Below are positions 8,795 to 19,600 of a stretch of 64,000 nt of DNA, in pieces. A program made the position numbers and the translations under genes. The number at the start of each line of letters is the position of its first letter. Within the stretch, counting starts at the first letter, position 1. Under the pieces are notes generated by a model. That model saw nothing but the letters and a program-made list of their open reading frames with translations. It did no database searches and was not told the origin of the DNA. This DNA is from Desulfobacteraceae bacterium Eth-SRB1 (GTDB lineage Bacteria > Desulfobacterota > Desulfobacteria > Desulfobacterales > ETH-SRB1), in assembly GCA_004193555.1 (NCBI GenBank), contig RPGP01000001.1, forward strand, positions 980,790 through 1,044,789, in the 5' to 3' direction.

Positions 8795-11604
8795 TATTCC
8801 CTCCGAAACACCTTCATCACCTCATCGCCCAGATGGTTGATTACCTTGACAGCAATTCGCCCGGATTTGGGTTTGTCAAATGGGCGGGACGTGTCGCTGT
8901 TGAGGGTGTCCCAGGCTTCCTGGTTGATTTCTGCCTTGAGGGTGGTTTTTAAGGCCTTGTATGGATCGTTGGCACCGAGAAAATAGGCGTGGCGGACAAA
9001 AAAGCTTTCTTCGTTGTAGTCGGTATCAATAAACCAGCAGGCAATGCCTTCAGCCCCGTCACTGCGAACCTCGCCAGTATTGGGGTGAAACACATCTACG
9101 CCGTTGATTTTTACCTGAATCTGATCGTTTTCGGCATTCAGAATATCAATGTCCGGTTCGCCGAAAATGACAAACAGGTTGCCCTTGCCGGTGTTCTTAA
9201 GATCATCAGCCATGTGCAGGTCGGCGTTCATCCTGGCTTTGAGCACTGGTATGCGGCCAAGCTTGTCAAATTCCGATGAGCGAGCGTCGTAATTAAATGC
9301 GCAGGCGATCAGTACGTCAAAATCTCCATCACCTGCTTCACGGGCGGCAGAAACCAGATCCGGCCGTGTTACGGTGCCAAACTCAGGCCCGATAAAAATG
9401 GCTGCACGTTTTTCAGCCACGGTTTCAGTATCTCCTTCAATATATCTGCCTTCGGCACAAATATAGTACCCAGGCCAGGGAGTAATGGATGAAAAATTGA
9501 TTTTGTCTTCCTTGTGGGCCTGCTGCACGCCGGCGGTTTTGAGGTTTTCAAGAATCATTCCGGCAAAGTCCTGTTCATCGCCATAGTCGTTTTTGGATTC
9601 CGCAACCGTGTCAATCAATTCATCGTTTTCATCCACGGTCAGCACACGGTGGGGGGAAAGACTTTCAACAGTAAAAGGGCCGGCTACCCGTACCTTTTTT
9701 TTGTCTTCATAAGGTTTGTCGTAAAGATATTCAAAATCCGCTTTTGCGGCAATGGATGCATCAATCTCCTTTTGCCTGGCAATATGGTGTTTCCACCATT
9801 CTACATGGAGTTTTTGGGCTTTATTTGACCATTTGTCGTTTGCCTCACGGGGGATTTCCCATTCTTCCAAATTTTGTTTGAGCGCTTTGTTGAGCTGCTC
9901 ACGGAGCAGTTCGAGGGTTTTCTGAAATTTTTCCCAAATGACGTCGATTTCAGCATTATTGGCAATCGACTTGAGGGTAATGTGGGGCACACGCTCGTAT
10001 ACAAATCCTTGGCGGATGTTGTTTTGTGTTGGTGCTTCGGACGGTGCAGTGCGAGTAACCCCTGCTTCTTTAAGTTGTCCATCACGACTATCCGATAGTA
10101 GGTAATAAAAATAGCGAGCCCCCATGATACGGGCACGGGCAAGGGCCAGAGCGACACGGGAGGTATCAATTGTGATCCAACGCCGACCCCATTGCTCGGC
10201 AACGTAGGCGGTGGTGCCGGAGCCGCAGGTTGGATCGAGAACCAGATCACTTGGGTCGGAAAACGTCAGTAAAGCTTGTTGGATAATTCTCGTATTGGTT
10301 TGAACGACATAAACTTTGTGCTGTGCACCAGCAAGACTTTTGGTCCATATATTGTTATTCGGTGCCGCAGGTTTATCATTCCATGGTTCGATATAAAATG
10401 GCCGTTTTTTCCCCTTTGCCACTCTTCCAGCGTATGCAAGACGCCGCCGACCATTTTCATGTGTTCGCCAGTGTCGGCCAATTCCTGGGTAATATTCGTT
10501 ATTATAAATATACCAAGGTATTTGTGAGTTACCAGAATCACCATCCTGTGTAAGCGTGATATCTGTTCTGGTTGGAACGTGTTGCTCTGGAATTAAATCA
10601 GGATTATCCTTCCATTCTTTTTTAATTGATTTAATTCTCAATTCTGAATTAAGAGTTTTATTGAATTTAGAAAAATCAATTCCTTCCAGAGTCTTTTCAG
10701 GCCTTATAGGACGATATTTTAAGTAAAGTTTAGATTTCGCATAAACAAGCAAATAGTCAGATACTGAAGGGACATAGTTAGATTCTTGATGATGTGTCTT
10801 TTTAACAGTAATCTGACAGACGAAATTGCTTTCCCCAAAGATTTCATCAAGTAGCATTCGCGTTCTATGAATATTTTCATCTCCGATTTGAAGAATAAGA
10901 CAACCAGATTCATTTAAAAGATCACGAGCTACTGTCATTCTATCCCGTAAATATGTTAAATATGAGTGAATTCCATCTCGCCAAGTGTCTCGGAAGGCTT
11001 TTACCTGTTCAGGTTCGCGCGTTATTTCATTGGTTCTATCGGTTGAATCCATTTTAGGACTGGTAGTTGACCACTGGAAATTAGAATTGAACTTAATCCC
11101 ATAAGGCGGATCAAGATAAATGCATTGGACTTTTCCGCGCAGCCCTTCTCGTTCTGCCAATGACGCCATGACCTGCAAACTGTCGCCAAGGATCATTCGA
11201 TTGGACCAGTTGGCATCGTGCTGGTAGAATTCGGTTTTTGCGCCTTCGCTGGGCAGACCGTTAAAATCGGAAAAAAGATCCATCTGTTGTGGTACACCTG
11301 ACTTTTCCTGTGTCTCGGTCTGTTTGATTAAATCATCAATTAAGACCTTGGGAAGGACTTTTTCCTGGATATACAAAGGCGGCGCATGCACCACCAGGTC
11401 CGACCAGTCCTGTTCATCCTTGCCGCGCCAGACAAGTTGAGGGTCCAGATCGCGGTTGCGGCGTTTGTATGCAATTTGAATGGGCGTTTCTTCGTCTTTT
11501 CGCATCACGGACTGATATTCAGCCGTTGGGATGTTTTTGCGACTCGCTTCTTCGTGTGTAATGGTTTCAACGGTTTTGCTGATTTTTTTCTTTTTGCGTG
11601 GCAT
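8794..11604 (-). CDS. Type III-like DNA methyltransferase (Mod), enlarged
   Basis: Predicted adenine-N6 (or cytosine-N4) DNA methyltransferase providing the modification arm of the system. The catalytic motif IV is DPPY (165-168) and the SAM-binding motif I is DPTCGSGTT (457-465); this order (IV before I) is the beta class used by type III Mod proteins. The region between, about 170-450, should hold target recognition. At 936 aa it is much longer than a typical Mod of about 600-700 aa, with a roughly 110-aa N-terminal extension and a C-terminal extension of about 400 aa of unknown function. Start ATG at 11604 follows a GGATG-like site. It lies downstream of the DUF4062 gene (127-bp gap) and overlaps the 107-aa gene. 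Confidence 0.92.
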   Translation of the reverse strand: MPRKKKKISKTVETITHEEASRKNIPTAEYQSVMRKDEETPIQIAYKRRNRDLDPQLVWRGKDEQDWSDLVVHAPPLYIQEKVLPKVLIDDLIKQTETQEKSGVPQQMDLFSDFNGLPSEGAKTEFYQHDANWSNRMILGDSLQVMASLAEREGLRGKVQCIYLDPPYGIKFNSNFQWSTTSPKMDSTDRTNEITREPEQVKAFRDTWRDGIHSYLTYLRDRMTVARDLLNESGCLILQIGDENIHRTRMLLDEIFGESNFVCQITVKKTHHQESNYVPSVSDYLLVYAKSKLYLKYRPIRPEKTLEGIDFSKFNKTLNSELRIKSIKKEWKDNPDLIPEQHVPTRTDITLTQDGDSGNSQIPWYIYNNEYYPGIGRHWRTHENGRRRLAYAGRVAKGKKRPFYIEPWNDKPAAPNNNIWTKSLAGAQHKVYVVQTNTRIIQQALLTFSDPSDLVLDPTCGSGTTAYVAEQWGRRWITIDTSRVALALARARIMGARYFYYLLSDSRDGQLKEAGVTRTAPSEAPTQNNIRQGFVYERVPHITLKSIANNAEIDVIWEKFQKTLELLREQLNKALKQNLEEWEIPREANDKWSNKAQKLHVEWWKHHIARQKEIDASIAAKADFEYLYDKPYEDKKKVRVAGPFTVESLSPHRVLTVDENDELIDTVAESKNDYGDEQDFAGMILENLKTAGVQQAHKEDKINFSSITPWPGYYICAEGRYIEGDTETVAEKRAAIFIGPEFGTVTRPDLVSAAREAGDGDFDVLIACAFNYDARSSEFDKLGRIPVLKARMNADLHMADDLKNTGKGNLFVIFGEPDIDILNAENDQIQVKINGVDVFHPNTGEVRSDGAEGIACWFIDTDYNEESFFVRHAYFLGANDPYKALKTTLKAEINQEAWDTLNSDTSRPFDKPKSGRIAVKVINHLGDEVMKVFRRE

Positions 11605-11680
11605 AATTTCATCCGATGTTATTGATAATCGTTCTATACTGGCTTAATGGAAAATTTCCTGTATTTCCAACACCAGGGTG

Positions 11681-11778
11681 ACCCCTTTGGCCCCTTTATG
11701 GCCCCTTTCCGAAATTCATTTTTCAGGAATTCTAACGATATCCTTTTGGCCCCTTTGGCCCCTTTATGGCCCCTTTAA
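11681..11778. repeat. Cluster of GGCCCCTTT(AT) short tandem repeats at the 3' end of the DUF4062 gene
   Basis: GGCCCCTTT units recur at 11689-11709 and 11748-11777 with spacing of 9-11 bases. On the minus strand the inner group encodes the C-terminal IKGPKGPKGYR of the DUF4062 protein and the outer group continues past its stop codon. Because unit length is not a fixed multiple of three, slippage would change the C-terminus. Short repeat-coded linkers are common near winged-helix tails of RecG-like ATPases. Confidence 0.6.
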
Positions 11779-13213
11779 TCAGTCGATACTGAACCCCTTT
11801 GCCGGTCGTACCTATTTTTTTAAGGACACCTTTTTTCATCAAATCGTTCAGGTCCCGTGAAGCGGTACGTTTAGATACCTCATATTGCTCCTGATAGATT
11901 GAGTTTGTAATAACTCTATTCGCTTTCAGGTATGTAATGGCTTGTTGTTGTCGCTTGCTTAGGTTCAACTCGGCCAATATTCTACTCGTCAACCAATCTC
12001 GCCATAAGATGACAACGAAATGAGGGCCGCGTTGTTCAAAATCGGGTTCGGGGAGCCCTGCTTTTTGGCAATCGGCAATCATATCTGTTGTGCCGGTTCC
12101 GGCTTTCTCCACATATTTAACCCGGAACAACGGCTCGGCTATCAATGGGTTTTGTGGTATCGGACCGTGGGGCTTGCGCAACAGCTCCGGGGTAAGCCCG
12201 GGAGGCAGTTCACCGGGATTCCACACCTCGATACGATCCATAAAGACAATGACCTGGATAAACCCGTTGTTTCGGTAATTTCGATGGGCAACCGCATTGA
12301 CGATGGCCTCAGTGATAACAGGTATGGGGATCTCGAACTCAACGGGAGCCTGTATACTCGTTGCGCGTGTCCCCACCCTTCGGTCGATCTTGCCAAGTAC
12401 AAACTCTACCGCCTGATCGATTACTTCAAGCAGCCTTCCCTCATATGGTTTCTGGGATGCAATGGGTTTGCGTTTTTCCGTTCCATGGAAATGAAAACAA
12501 TGAACTTGTGCATTGTTAAAAAATCGGTGAGGACTTTTTCCGAACAAAAGCATGGCGGCGTTCGTTGGTCGGCCATCTCGCAACAGGTTGAAATTTTTCA
12601 AAACCGTTTTCGGGGTGCGAGATCCTTTGAACTTCAGCCGGCCCGCAGCTTCGGCCGTCTCAACAAAATTTTTCACTTCAGTGTTGTCGATATCCCGGAG
12701 CGTTGCCCGATCACACACGCTGTCGTCAAACGGTGTGGATATGATCATGCCACGATTCTCAAGACACTCAACGAGACTGGCATAAACCTCGCGGACCAGG
12801 CCGGATATATCTGAAAATCGGCGACGGGTGACCTGGCGGCTTGCTCTGCTCACCAGTTTAGCCATATCCACTTCACGCGCATTGTCGTCATTGCCCTTTA
12901 CAAATACCAGTCGTTCGCGATGAGTTATGGTGGCATGCTCAAATTCCAGTTCAGTCGGCGATTTTCCATCCTCGTTTTTCCATCCATACTTGTTACCTAA
13001 AATGGCAAGGTAGATGTCACACTGTTCGACCTCGCCCAAGTAGATATCGTCAGGCTTGCGGTCTCCGGCAGGAATATTTTCAAATAGAAACACATCGGAT
13101 ATGAACCGGCTCAGTAGAGGATCATGGGTGATAAAATCTTTTACCGCATGCCGTTCTTCCGCGAGTTCCTTTTGAACGCTGCTGATGAATATTTTCAGAC
13201 GAGTGGCGGGCAT
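11732..13213 (-). CDS. DUF4062 domain fused to a RecG-like (AlbA/HATPase_c_4) ATP-binding protein
   Basis: A 493-aa three-part protein. Residues about 1-110 (KIFISSVQKELAEERHAVKD, then CDIYLAILGNKYGW) match DUF4062, a TIR/STALD-like sensor or effector fold of defence proteins. Residues about 170-400 look like the Schlafen-AlbA plus HATPase_c_4 module (ITEAIVNAVAHRNYR, AGTGTTDMIADC). The tail about 415-480 is a winged helix (ISKRTASRDLNDLMKKG-like pattern). It begins 5 bp after Res stops, so it is co-transcribed and possibly coupled. It may act as regulator or as an abortive-infection effector of the restriction system; neither is proven. The C-terminus is coded by short GC-rich repeats. Confidence 0.85.
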   Translation of the reverse strand: MPATRLKIFISSVQKELAEERHAVKDFITHDPLLSRFISDVFLFENIPAGDRKPDDIYLGEVEQCDIYLAILGNKYGWKNEDGKSPTELEFEHATITHRERLVFVKGNDDNAREVDMAKLVSRASRQVTRRRFSDISGLVREVYASLVECLENRGMIISTPFDDSVCDRATLRDIDNTEVKNFVETAEAAGRLKFKGSRTPKTVLKNFNLLRDGRPTNAAMLLFGKSPHRFFNNAQVHCFHFHGTEKRKPIASQKPYEGRLLEVIDQAVEFVLGKIDRRVGTRATSIQAPVEFEIPIPVITEAIVNAVAHRNYRNNGFIQVIVFMDRIEVWNPGELPPGLTPELLRKPHGPIPQNPLIAEPLFRVKYVEKAGTGTTDMIADCQKAGLPEPDFEQRGPHFVVILWRDWLTSRILAELNLSKRQQQAITYLKANRVITNSIYQEQYEVSKRTASRDLNDLMKKGVLKKIGTTGKGVQYRLIKGAIKGPKGPKGYR

Positions 13214-13218
13214 TCTGA

Positions 13219-16200
13219 TTAAACCTTTCCCGTTATTAATACCTGATCAATCATCTTATTAAATTCCTCTTCAACTTTTGCTTCAAAGTCAGATTCGATC
13301 CGGTAAATTTCAGTAAATTCAGCAAAGGCCCAGCGGCCATAATGTCCGAGATTATTTACTCCTGGAATCCAGTAGGTATCCATAGTAGATTTTTTTTCTT
13401 TGGCATCCTCTCTGCGATATCCCTTTATTTCGACAATCAAATTCAGGGGATCATCCCGGCCGTCATCGATCAGAACAATGAAATCCGGCAGGTATGTCCG
13501 CATTTTGGATCCATAGAGGTATGGAACTTCCAGGCCAAGGTTATGGTTTTTGACATATGCCTTTACCTTTGGATGGGATTCCGCCACGCGGCAGAATTCC
13601 GCCTCCCAGTCGCTGTCAAGAATCACCCAGTTGATATGACATCGACGTGAATCTGTTTGCCAACGGTCTTTTTTGGACGTATTGAAGTTTACGTGCATGG
13701 TGGATCCGGTGGGATTATACGGATCAAGCACTGCTTTAACAGGGCGTTCTCCAATCAAAGAACGGGTAATAGCTGCTGTAATCCGTTCACAGGCAATATC
13801 AGCCAGTTCCTGATACATCAACTGGGCGGGATATGTTCCGCCCTTGCAAACCAGACAGTTATCAAGCCACTGTCTTGTGATTCTCTTGAGCTGACCGAAT
13901 AAATGCAGTTCAGGATCTTTATCAGAATCTCTCCATTTGGTATAAAGTAAACGTTTGGTAACGTGAAACAGCAGGGTTGAACGCCGCATGTCTTCCAGAT
14001 GTTCCAGGCTGAGATCTACATCTTCACCAATTATGCCCTGATTTTTGGTAATGGACGGGCCGACAATATCCGGTGTTAATTCCAGAACAGAGTCTTCATT
14101 AAACTCAGCCGTCAGCCGCTCCTCTGGTAATTCAACGCGATACCCCTGGACACGGGGAAATTTTATTTCAAGGGCATCACGGTCAGGTCGAACCGCTTTG
14201 ACATGAATGGTTTCTCCTGGCGGCTGCGGTGGCGCTATCACCGGTTTGGCTGTAAAATCAAACGGGATTCCCAGTATATCCGCATACTCGACATTAAACA
14301 GGCCTTCTTCGTTGAGGTCATAAGACTGACGGCGCAGAGCGCGGCCAATGACCTGTTCACACAGAAGCTGAGTTCCAAACGCACGCATGCCGAGAACGTG
14401 GGTGACAGTATTGGCATCCCAACCCTCGGTAAGCATGGAGACCGACACCACACATCGGATCAATTCGCCCAGTCGTCCCTGCTTACCGACAGTGTTCATG
14501 ACCTCCCTAAGCAGGTCATGATCCGTAATGTTTTCAGCCTGACGACGGTCACCGGTACGTTCAATAATTTCCCTGCGAAAACGGTCTATTTCATCGGCTG
14601 CCATGTTTCGAAAATCTTTATCCAATGCATCGCCGGATTCCAGTTGCCGGCTGTCAATGAGCAAGGTGTTTGGGCGCCCCAACTGATTGCCATGTTCATC
14701 AAAATTTCTAAACAGCTCCAAACGGCCATTTACTAACTGGCTTGTACCATCTTCATTTTCCCTGTAAAAACCGGAGATATAATCATAAACCAGTTTGGAT
14801 GTGGAGGTGTTGTTGCAGACAATGATAAAGCATGGGGGCACATGAATACCGCTTTCTCTCCACAAATCATATGTTTTTTTGTAATGCCCGTAAAGGGCTT
14901 CCAATGCTGTCTGCAGTTCAACCGGCAGGCTCAGGGGATCAAGGACTTTTGACTTACCTCTACCCTTTTTGGGCATTTTTTTGCCAATATGCTGCCAGAG
15001 ATTTCGGAATTTTGGCATCTCTTCGCCGGGTATGTTGTCGGCTACCGGTACTCTCGGCAGTTTGACGATTCCGCATTCAATGGCATCCATCAATGAAAAA
15101 TCACTCATGGTCCATGGAAACAGGGTGCCTTCGACATAACCGGAACCGCTTAAAAAAAACGGTGTTGCCGATAAATCAATAACACGCGAAATGCCGAGTT
15201 TTCGATTAACAGTCTCAAGGCCGGAAATCCAGAGACGTGCGGCTTCATTGTTTTTTTGGGCTTCTTTTTTGTCATCACCTTTCAAAGTACTTACATCATC
15301 TTCGCCTGGTTTTTCTCGATAACAATGGTGCCCCTCATCATTGAACACCATAATATTCTTCATGCCCATAAGATCGGGCATCACCCGCTGAATCATCTGG
15401 CCTTCTGTTTCCAATGTGTTTAAAGCTTCGCCTCGACCTTGAAGCAGGGAACGACCTCCCTTGGAAAGTTCCATTCGTTCACGCTGTTTAAACGCATGAT
15501 AATTGGTAATTACAATTTTTGCCCGTTCCAGATCAGAAATCATGTCGTTTGGCACCAACTCACGGCTCGCATAGTAGCTATCCGGATCATTGGGAAGAAG
15601 CACGCGAAGCCGGTCGCGGATAGTCAGGCCGGGGGTGACAACCAGAAAGCCTCGGGTAAATTTTTTGCTGGTGGGTCGACGCACGGCATTGATGGTCTGC
15701 CAGGCAATCAGCATTGCCATAACGGTAGTTTTGCCTGTGCCTGTAGCCATTTTTAGTGCCAGGCGCATAAGTTCCGGATTTGCGTCGTTGTTGGCGTTTA
15801 CAAGATGTTTAAGAAAGCCTTTTTCGCTTTTACCGGATTTTGGGGCGACCTCGGTAAGCCAGATGGCGGTCTCGATTGCTTCCACCTGACAAAAGAATGG
15901 GCGGATATCATTGAACTTATGGTGACGCCAGTGCTGAATCAGGCGAGCTGTTTCAGGAGTAACTTTCCAGTCATTTGGATTCTTTAAAGTTCGCCATTTA
16001 TCCACATCACGACGGAGGGCATTGATAATCGGCGTGGGATCGTATTGTTGTTCTTTAGTTGAAATCCCTTTGCCTTCGTCGAAAACAAATTCCTGCTGTT
16101 GGGGCGTATCTTTGTTTTTGCGTTTTTTAGGCTTTGGAATCGGAGTGATAAACTTTGCGCTCCGCCGCTTTTCAATAATTCGCTGTGTCGGCTGGCCTTG

Positions 16201-16278
16201 GTCATCAAGCTCCCAGTGTTGCGCCGGATATTCATATGGAGAGTTGAGGATGGGTTGTTCAAAGAATCGATTATCCAT
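13219..16278 (-). CDS. Type III-like restriction subunit (Res): SF2 helicase with C-terminal nuclease
   Basis: Predicted ATP-dependent restriction motor and endonuclease, 1019 aa. Walker A is MATGTGKT (177-184) and the DEAD-type box is DEGH near residue 310. Further SF2 motifs include SATPFF, VSMLTEGWDANTVTHVLG and QVIGRALRRQSY. The C-terminal PD-(D/E)xK nuclease shows PDFIVLIDDG and LIVEIKGY, with catalytic Asp, Glu and Lys in place. It is the first gene of a minus-strand operon followed by DUF4062, Mod, the 107-aa gene and RelE-UvrD. The 395-bp gap upstream should contain the promoter. Length is typical of Res proteins. Confidence 0.94.
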   Translation of the reverse strand: MDNRFFEQPILNSPYEYPAQHWELDDQGQPTQRIIEKRRSAKFITPIPKPKKRKNKDTPQQQEFVFDEGKGISTKEQQYDPTPIINALRRDVDKWRTLKNPNDWKVTPETARLIQHWRHHKFNDIRPFFCQVEAIETAIWLTEVAPKSGKSEKGFLKHLVNANNDANPELMRLALKMATGTGKTTVMAMLIAWQTINAVRRPTSKKFTRGFLVVTPGLTIRDRLRVLLPNDPDSYYASRELVPNDMISDLERAKIVITNYHAFKQRERMELSKGGRSLLQGRGEALNTLETEGQMIQRVMPDLMGMKNIMVFNDEGHHCYREKPGEDDVSTLKGDDKKEAQKNNEAARLWISGLETVNRKLGISRVIDLSATPFFLSGSGYVEGTLFPWTMSDFSLMDAIECGIVKLPRVPVADNIPGEEMPKFRNLWQHIGKKMPKKGRGKSKVLDPLSLPVELQTALEALYGHYKKTYDLWRESGIHVPPCFIIVCNNTSTSKLVYDYISGFYRENEDGTSQLVNGRLELFRNFDEHGNQLGRPNTLLIDSRQLESGDALDKDFRNMAADEIDRFRREIIERTGDRRQAENITDHDLLREVMNTVGKQGRLGELIRCVVSVSMLTEGWDANTVTHVLGMRAFGTQLLCEQVIGRALRRQSYDLNEEGLFNVEYADILGIPFDFTAKPVIAPPQPPGETIHVKAVRPDRDALEIKFPRVQGYRVELPEERLTAEFNEDSVLELTPDIVGPSITKNQGIIGEDVDLSLEHLEDMRRSTLLFHVTKRLLYTKWRDSDKDPELHLFGQLKRITRQWLDNCLVCKGGTYPAQLMYQELADIACERITAAITRSLIGERPVKAVLDPYNPTGSTMHVNFNTSKKDRWQTDSRRCHINWVILDSDWEAEFCRVAESHPKVKAYVKNHNLGLEVPYLYGSKMRTYLPDFIVLIDDGRDDPLNLIVEIKGYRREDAKEKKSTMDTYWIPGVNNLGHYGRWAFAEFTEIYRIESDFEAKVEEEFNKMIDQVLITGKV

Positions 16279-16673
16279 TATAACTCAAACCTTTCAAATA
16301 CTTCTTTATTATGCTATCCTATAAAAGTTTGGCAAAGTCAATAAAGAGAGGGTCTTGTAAAAAGCTAAGTTATGCCGCTTCGCGACACTGTAACCGAAAC
16401 TGTGTGCTTGGTTAATATATGAAAAAATCAACTGGTTGTATTAAACTCGGCAAAACGAACTATTTGAAAGTCGGAAAATCAATTTACTGCCACAAGATAT
16501 AATGGAAAGGAAAGCTGTTTGTAATTTACACGTTTATTCCCATCAGAAGTTGCTGTAATGTGACTGACTTTCTGTATTGTCGGTAAATACTGATTTGTCG
16601 AAAGGGTTTACAGCCCTCATGCAGCCGAACAGCATGGTTGGAATGCCTGATGGTCTGGCCCATTGTCCATTAT
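16279..16673. other. Gap between Res and the GlmS-like gene; holds the start of the defence operon
   Basis: No gene is supported. On the minus strand a TTGACT -35-like hexamer lies about 60 bp upstream of the Res ATG, with only a poor -10, so a promoter is likely but not clear. AAAAAGCTAAGTTATGCCG at 16358-16376 resembles sequence just after the pseudouridine synthase gene near 5936. The rest shows nothing recognisable. Confidence 0.4.
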
Positions 16674-19600
16674 TCAGCCTTCCACCCCGGCAATAATCAT
16701 TTCACTTGTCTTTTCCGCCGATACCCCAAAAAGATCCCGTATCTTAACAAGTTCGAGATGTTTGTCATCCCATACAATGCTGTTTTCCTGGACAATATTC
16801 TTTATGCGCTCATACTTGCCCCCAAGCGCTCTGATCTTTGCTGAGAGCGAAACATTCTCTTTGAACGATATGTTCAATAAAAGCAAGTGTTCAATAATGT
16901 TTGGCCTGGAATGAGAAGCGGAAATTACAGGAAGAATGATAATGCTTCGCTCATCTAAGCGCCCTCTACCTATATAAACATTCCCTTCACGCACAATAAT
17001 TCTCTTGGTGCCTTTAAGAATAGTGTCTTTTTCAACTCGAGACGAAATCGTGCGCAACGATCCCTCCTTCTTGACTATCTCTATCTTAGTTTTGTCTGTT
17101 GGCTCGCCAAGAAGGTTCAGATCGCTGATCCTGTAAAGAATGGATCCTTTAATGCTTGAAACAATTTCCTGGAAATTTTTAAGAACCAGAATATTCCTGT
17201 TTATAAGCTGTGCCGGTTTAAAATTATATGCCTCCAGAGCTTCAAAAAACATCCCTTCCACTTTCTCACTTATACGACTTGTTCCGACCGTAACCGTTTT
17301 TGCCTGATGTTTTATTGCATCCACAGGACGGGCCATGCAGCTTATCGATTCGCCTAAGCACTTAAACAGATTGTTGATCATGTTAAGCGGCGTTCCTTTT
17401 ACTCCAAAATCAAGCTCAAAATCGGACACAGGCAGTCTGCCTGAAAGATATTTCAGTAAAAGCGTCAGGTTTGATGCCGTTTCAAAACCAATACTGGCTG
17501 GAAGACACTTCAGCGCTTTGTTTCTATATTCAGCATAAAACTTTGCCGTTTTTTCCCTGAAAGATTTTTCCAGTATTACTTCATAAACATCCAGCCCCTT
17601 ACCTGTATAATCATCTATTGTTTGTTTGAGTTCCTCCCGGAACATATACATGAATCTTGAGCCCTCATTAATTGCAAGCGCGGCATAATATCCCCAGATA
17701 TGCCCGACAAGGGTGTTTACAACAGGAGCAAAATGCTGCTCGACAATCGGAACATGGAAAACATCCGCCGCATAGGGATCAAACCTGTCTTCGCCCTCAT
17801 CGGCAATAATGACAGGGGTAGCGTTATGAGCTTTAAATATCGCTGTATCCTTTATAATATCTCCGATCACACTGTTCTTTGTCCCTGCTGCGCATACAAT
17901 TATAAGCGGCTCCGATGAAAGATCGATATGTTTTTTATCCTCGACAAAATCGGATGAAATGGTCTTATAGCAAAGCTCGCTCAATTTAATCCTGATTTCA
18001 TCTGCCGAAGCCTTGTTAGGGCCGCTTCCAACCGCTGCCCAGTATGTTTTGGTCGCAGCAAGTTTTTTAGCCGATTTTTCGATCTCTTCCCGCATGGCAA
18101 GGATCTGTCTCATATGATCCGGAAGTTCGAGCAAATTTTGTATTTCCTCTGCTACAAACAGATCGTTTCTACGGCCTAACAAACTGGTAATATTAAGTCC
18201 GATAAGAGCCCCTGCTACAATCTGCGAATAAAAAGCCTTTGTTGAAGCCACGGACATCTCAATATCCCGGCCGCTGCTTGTGTATATAACACCATCTACC
18301 TTAAATGTAATATCCGAATCTCTCCGGTTTACAATGGCAAGCGTATAGGCGCCTCGCTTTTTTACCATGTCTATCGTGCAATTTGTATCTGTTGTTGTGC
18401 CCGACTGGCTTATGGCAACCACAAGTGTATCTGCCATACTGGTTTCGTTGTCATAGTCATTTAACTTAAACCCGCTCAGCTCTGATGCTTTAATAGCGCT
18501 GACAGGAAACAGCGTATCACCCATATAATAATTCATAATATCAGCGCACACCATTGCTGCAACACCTGCAGTGCCCTGTCCCGCAAAAAAGATTCGTCGA
18601 ATTTTCCTGTCAACAAGCGCTTTCCGGATGGATTCGGGAAATTCATTTTGATTAAATGATATTGTATATTGCCTGCTGCCGCCTTCTTTGATTTTCCACC
18701 GGTTTTGAAGGGTTTTTTCGACAGATACAGGAGACTCGATGATTTCTTTCAAAAAATAATGGGAAAAATCCTGGCGGTCTATATCCCGCGGTGTAATGTC
18801 TGTTTGTTTTATATCCTTTTCCTTAATTTCAATCCGTGTTCCGTCATAAAACATCGCCTCTATGCCATCAACCCCCCCGCAAGACTCCTGGTTTAAAATA
18901 TATATCTGTCCCTGGATAACGCCGTTTTTTCCATCTATTTCATGTTCGCCGTTCATTTTCAAATAAAGCGGGGTTTCTTCAACAAACCCGTATACCTCGG
19001 ATGTCGGTATATAATGATCCGGGGCAAGCCCAACAAAAATGGTCTGGCCGCTTCCTCTCTGGGCAAGGAAAAGCCGGCCCGGAGCCAGATCCGTATGCAT
19101 GGATATGGCATGGGATCCCTTAAAATCATTAACAGCAAGACGAAAAGCTTCTGATATATCGCAGCCCTGTTGAACATACTTCTCGATATGAAGCGGGATA
19201 ATCTTGGTGTCGGTGGTTATATCATTGTGAATATAGCTGCCTGAATTCTCATGCTCTCTTTTCAGATCCTGATAATTATCAATATCTCCATTCAGACAGA
19301 CATGGATTATTCCGCATTTTTCCGCACCGTTGCCTGCAACATCATTATCAACAGGATGACAGTTGGGTTCGCTGATAACCCCGACTGAAGCCCAGCGTGT
19401 ATGGGCTGATACAGTATGATATTTATGGGGACAAAAGATAAGTGTCTGCAAAACAGGATCGTTTTTTATCTGATTTCGCAAAAAATCAACATTATCGCCA
19501 AGACTGCCTACTTCAGCGGCAATTTTATAAACAACGGTTATCGTTACAAGCTTGTTGCCGGCTTCATCCTCTGTTTCATGCGTGCTGATGCCTCTGTTAA

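Noticed and set aside
12020-12814. 264-codon open frame on the plus strand opposite the DUF4062 gene
   Set aside because: It is antisense to a gene with clear domains and operon context, and it shows no recognisable motif or ribosome-binding site. It is a shadow of the real gene.
14203-14736. 177-codon open frame on the plus strand inside Res
   Set aside because: Antisense to conserved helicase sequence; composition follows the opposite strand.
6371-16278. Idea that the first defence block is BREX or DISARM
   Set aside because: No PglZ, BrxC/BrxL, DrmA/DrmB or phospholipase-D gene was found. The beta-class Mod and Res with a C-terminal nuclease fit a type III-like system better.
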